Positions 51,407 through 53,764 of a stretch of DNA of 53,764 bases are shown piece by piece. Position 1 is the stretch's first letter; every line of letters begins with the position of its first letter. Both the position numbers and the translations under genes were made by a program. The notes beneath the pieces were generated by a model. The model did no database searches. It was not told where the DNA came from and worked only from the letters and a program-made list of their open reading frames with translations. Source of the stretch: NZQO01 sp964639255. Its GTDB lineage: Bacteria > Bacteroidota > Bacteroidia > Flavobacteriales > Flavobacteriaceae. The stretch spans positions 1 to 53,764 of the forward strand of contig CAZXDP010000013.1 of the NCBI GenBank assembly GCA_964639255.1. Direction: 5' to 3'.

Positions 51407-51414
51407 CAAATGTA
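51407..51414 (-). promoter_or_regulatory. Predicted smpB promoter box
   Basis: TACATTTG on the minus strand is a perfect TAnnTTTG match and lies 5 bases before the ATG at 51401. Confidence 0.6.
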
Positions 51415-51420
51415 CTATAA

Positions 51421-52386
51421 TTATTGTTCGGGACGCGATACACGATCCAATCTCACGGGCGAATAGTCCGTTTTTAACGAGCCGTTCACCACGAGCTCTT
51501 CAAAATAAGCCCGAATGCCCGTCGCAGACATCATATCGGGGCCATCTTGGACGTGAAGGTGCAAGTGCGGTTCGGAAGAATTGCCCGAATTTCCGCAATT
51601 GCCCAGGTACATTCCCTTGGTGACGCGATCGCCCTCCCGCACGGCAAGGGTACCTTTTTGAAAATGGGCATATACAATATATTCGTCGTGTTCGGTTTTT
51701 AATGTTACGCTATTGCCAAGCATTTGCTCGGCGTTCATAACCCCGGGCCGGTTGTCTTCCACACCGGTGGTAATTCGAAAGACTTCGGCATCGCAAACCG
51801 CATATAAGGGTTGACCAAAGGCATAATAATCTTCGTTTTTGGTGCCGTGGCCGCGATAGGTTTTGTTTTGGCTGCCCAATATGAGAAAATCGAAAGCCCC
51901 GCGCTGTGATCTATAAGCTATGTGATAGTTCTGTTCCCTGGTGGTGCCGCCCCAAACGGTAAACCACGTACCTTCGGCAGGAAACTGAAGTGAAGACACG
52001 GTGCGCTCCATAAGCCCGGGCGCGTTGTCATTTTGAATGGGCTTGAAGAGCAGCCCTGTGATGTTTCCCTTTTCATTCGCAGTGATAGAAAGGTTGAGGT
52101 CGCCCTTTTCAAAATGCGCTATGTAAACATCTGTTACATCTTTATGCTGGCTAAACGTAAAGGATTGTAGCATTCCCAATTGCTGGGAAAAGGAAGTAAC
52201 AAGCTCTTCTACGGTGGCTAACGGTACGGTTTCTTGCATGGAGGCATCGAACATCTCAAAGATAGCTGTTGGATTCTGTTGATTGTAAAAGAGCTGAAAT
52301 TCTTTTAAGGTATTTTCATAGCGCGGATTTTGCGCCAGTACATTGGTTGTAACGAATAGAATTAAAAGAAAGCGATACGATATCAT
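51421..52386 (-). CDS. M23-family peptidoglycan endopeptidase-like protein
   Basis: 321 aa. A signal peptide (MISYRFLLILFVTTNVLAQ) leads into a DUF3887-like domain of about 100 residues (LKEFQLFYNQQNPTAIFEMF) and then an M23 domain from about residue 190. The M23 metal motifs are present as GHGTKNEDYYAF and HLHLHV. The first His and Asp are six apart instead of the usual four, as in some other M23 subgroups. It probably cleaves peptidoglycan cross-links in the periplasm. I chose ATG 52386, since an earlier in-frame start at 52473 adds a stretch that is not a signal peptide. It is divergent from the DUF6503 gene with a 71-base gap. Confidence 0.88.
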   Translation of the reverse strand: MISYRFLLILFVTTNVLAQNPRYENTLKEFQLFYNQQNPTAIFEMFDASMQETVPLATVEELVTSFSQQLGMLQSFTFSQHKDVTDVYIAHFEKGDLNLSITANEKGNITGLLFKPIQNDNAPGLMERTVSSLQFPAEGTWFTVWGGTTREQNYHIAYRSQRGAFDFLILGSQNKTYRGHGTKNEDYYAFGQPLYAVCDAEVFRITTGVEDNRPGVMNAEQMLGNSVTLKTEHDEYIVYAHFQKGTLAVREGDRVTKGMYLGNCGNSGNSSEPHLHLHVQDGPDMMSATGIRAYFEELVVNGSLKTDYSPVRLDRVSRPEQ

Positions 52387-52431
52387 CTCAATAAAGTAGG
52401 GATCAAGTTCTGTATTATGTGAGCGAATGCA

Positions 52432-52439
52432 TATTTTTG
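52432..52439 (+). promoter_or_regulatory. Predicted DUF6503 gene promoter box
   Basis: TATTTTTG fits TAnnTTTG and lies 18 bases before the ATG at 52458. Confidence 0.5.
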
Positions 52440-52457
52440 TTAAAAATAAGGGAAACA

Positions 52458-53240
52458 ATGAAACCAATTGCACTGCTATTAGCTGTTTTTTGTGTAATGG
52501 CCTGTAATGACGAGGTTAAAAAAGAAGTTGAGAAATCTGAGGAGCTCACAGCAAATTCGATTGTGGGAAAGGCTATCGAAAAGGCGTGCAGTGGGCATTG
52601 CGATGAGGCTACCATAGAGTTTCGATTTCGAAAGAATTATTACAGAAGTATCCGGAAGGATGGTATGTACACCTTCGAGCGACAACTAGTGGACAGTACC
52701 GGGGTAGTTACCCGAGACGTACTTCGGAATACTGGTTTCGAGCGTTTTGTAAACGATCAAGCCATTACGCTTCCCGATTCGCTTTCGACTGCCTATGCGA
52801 ACAGCGTAAATTCGGTCCATTATTTTGTGCAACTGCCATACGGATTGAATGCTCCGGCGGCCAACAAGGAACTTTTAGGTGAGGATTCTATAAATGGAGA
52901 ACCTTACTATGAAATAGCTGTTCATTTCGACCAAGAGGGGGGTGGGACCGATTACGAGGATAAATTCTTCTATTGGATACACAAGGAGCACTTCACCGTA
53001 GATTACCTAGCCTATAGCTATCAAGTTGAAGGAGGCGGCGTTCGCTTTCGGGAAGCCTACAACCCAAGGGTGGTTGGCGGCATTCGGTTTGTAGATTATA
53101 AAAACTATTCGTATGCCAATACCGATGTGGACCTTTCCAAACTCGATGAAATTTTTGAAGAAGGCAAACTTCCGTTACTTTCCACGATCGAGATAGAAGA
53201 TATTACGGTAACTCTTTCCAACTACGCCAAGACCCATTAA
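52458..53240 (+). CDS. DUF6503-family lipoprotein
   Basis: 260 aa from the chosen start. The lipoprotein signal ends AVFCVMAC (Cys about residue 15). The core has ANSVNSVHYFVQLPYGLN, YYEIAVHFDQEGGG, FFYWIHKEHFTVDYLAY and RFREAYNPRVVGGIRFVDY, the pattern I associate with flavobacterial DUF6503. The LolA-like fold is inferred. Function is unknown. An in-frame ATG at 52419 lies upstream of the promoter box and would spoil the lipoprotein signal. The stop codon overlaps that of the convergent phosphatase gene. Confidence 0.82.
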   Translation: MKPIALLLAVFCVMACNDEVKKEVEKSEELTANSIVGKAIEKACSGHCDEATIEFRFRKNYYRSIRKDGMYTFERQLVDSTGVVTRDVLRNTGFERFVNDQAITLPDSLSTAYANSVNSVHYFVQLPYGLNAPAANKELLGEDSINGEPYYEIAVHFDQEGGGTDYEDKFFYWIHKEHFTVDYLAYSYQVEGGGVRFREAYNPRVVGGIRFVDYKNYSYANTDVDLSKLDEIFEEGKLPLLSTIEIEDITVTLSNYAKTH

Positions 53241-53758
53241 TCGAGATGGAGAATGTTGGCGCTTGCCGCACCGCCGCATACCGTAACGATATAAAGGCTT
53301 CCATTATCGGCATCGTCCGTATTCGAAAACCGTTCTTCTCCCAAAATGGCATTTGCAAATTGCGGTGTGGTATTGCTGTGGCCTACCACCAAAACGGTTT
53401 TTCCTGTAGTACGATTTCTGAAATCTTCGCTATATAACGCATCGGGATGATAGGGCATAACCTTCACATTGCTTTGCAGCGCTGCGGGAGCAGCCGTTTG
53501 CTGGGTGCGTCGGTACTCGGTAGCATATACTTCGTCGAACGAGACAGATCTGAAAAAATGTGCCCAACGGGCGGCCCTGGCTACGCCCTCTTCAGTAAGG
53601 TTTGGGTCTTCATTCTGCGGATTGCTGCGATCTTTCTCGGCGTGACGAATAAGGTAATAGGTGGTAATTTCAGGTGTAACGGTATTCATCGAATCTTGCT
53701 GAGGCTGATTGCACGCGAGGGAAACACACGTCAACACCAAATAGAAATATTTCACCAT
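53237..53758 (-). CDS. Histidine-phosphatase (SixA/phosphoglycerate-mutase-like) lipoprotein
   Basis: 173 aa. A short lipoprotein signal (LVLTCVSLAC, Cys about residue 16) is followed by a histidine-phosphatase domain: YLIRHAEKDR (catalytic RHG-type motif, here RHAE), YATEYRRTQQTA (second conserved Arg block) and VLVVGHSNT (second catalytic His). The short form suits a SixA-type phosphohistidine phosphatase or a periplasmic phosphatase of unknown substrate. TTTG immediately before the ATG runs into the window end, so its promoter box is probably split by the boundary. Confidence 0.9.
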   Translation of the reverse strand: MVKYFYLVLTCVSLACNQPQQDSMNTVTPEITTYYLIRHAEKDRSNPQNEDPNLTEEGVARAARWAHFFRSVSFDEVYATEYRRTQQTAAPAALQSNVKVMPYHPDALYSEDFRNRTTGKTVLVVGHSNTTPQFANAILGEERFSNTDDADNGSLYIVTVCGGAASANILHLD

Positions 53759-53764
53759 AACAAA

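Overview
The window is ordinary chromosomal DNA from a member of the Bacteroidota, almost certainly a Flavobacteriaceae. Supporting signs are the TAnnTTTG promoter boxes upstream of many genes, a type IX secretion (T9SS) sorting domain on the largest secreted protein, and families typical of flavobacteria (DUF4835, DUF5606, DUF6913, DUF6503-like, DUF5686, DUF349, OstA-like). The gene order bamD / omega / coaBC / DUF4835 / recN and the order fur / purA / OstA-like / aminotransferase / TPR / DUF368 / DUF368 / aroE / DUF349 also fit. The genus cannot be named from the sequence alone. I see no rRNA or tRNA, no CRISPR array, no insertion sequence, no phage and no plasmid gene. Coding density is very high and no gap exceeds 300 bases.

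Layout. 1-367 (-): 5' part of a DUF2306-like membrane protein, cut by the window edge. 624-18040 (+): ligA, DUF6913, dapA, bamD, RNA polymerase omega-like, coaBC, DUF4835, recN, fabI, a large T9SS cargo protein, a GT2 glycosyltransferase, a YbbR-like protein, coaE, and a histidine kinase/response regulator pair. 18078-25125 (-): miaA, a potassium-channel-like protein, an exonuclease/GIY-YIG fusion, a YggS PLP protein, DUF1015, a 3-hydroxyacyl-CoA dehydrogenase and a Gfo/Idh oxidoreductase. 25302-29198: pcm (+), dapD (-), then ruvX, def, DUF5606 and mazG (+). 29203-47478 (-): methyltransferase, DUF349, aroE, two DUF368 paralogues, TPR protein, class III aminotransferase, OstA-like, purA, fur, RelA/SpoT, MscS channel, M48 protease and an rRNA methyltransferase. 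47595-53758: lipoprotein (+), DUF5686, smpB and an M23 protein (-), DUF6503 lipoprotein (+) and a histidine-phosphatase lipoprotein (-).

Most genes are housekeeping. They cover DNA replication and repair (ligA, recN, ruvX), lysine/peptidoglycan precursors (dapA, dapD), CoA (coaBC, coaE), fatty acids (fabI), aromatic amino acids (aroE), purines (purA), translation quality control (def, smpB, miaA), and outer-membrane and lipid-carrier functions (bamD, OstA-like, two DUF368/PopT-type proteins). Stress control is represented by RelA/SpoT and Fur.

I did not find a convincing undescribed system. The most useful observations are architectural. The -7 promoter box repeatedly sits 4-6 bases before the start codon, which predicts leaderless mRNAs. 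Gene ends are extremely compact, including a terminator embedded in miaA and overlapping stop codons. Several fused or duplicated proteins are also worth a closer look: a channel with a zinc ribbon, the DnaQ/GIY-YIG fusion, and the tandem DUF368 pair.
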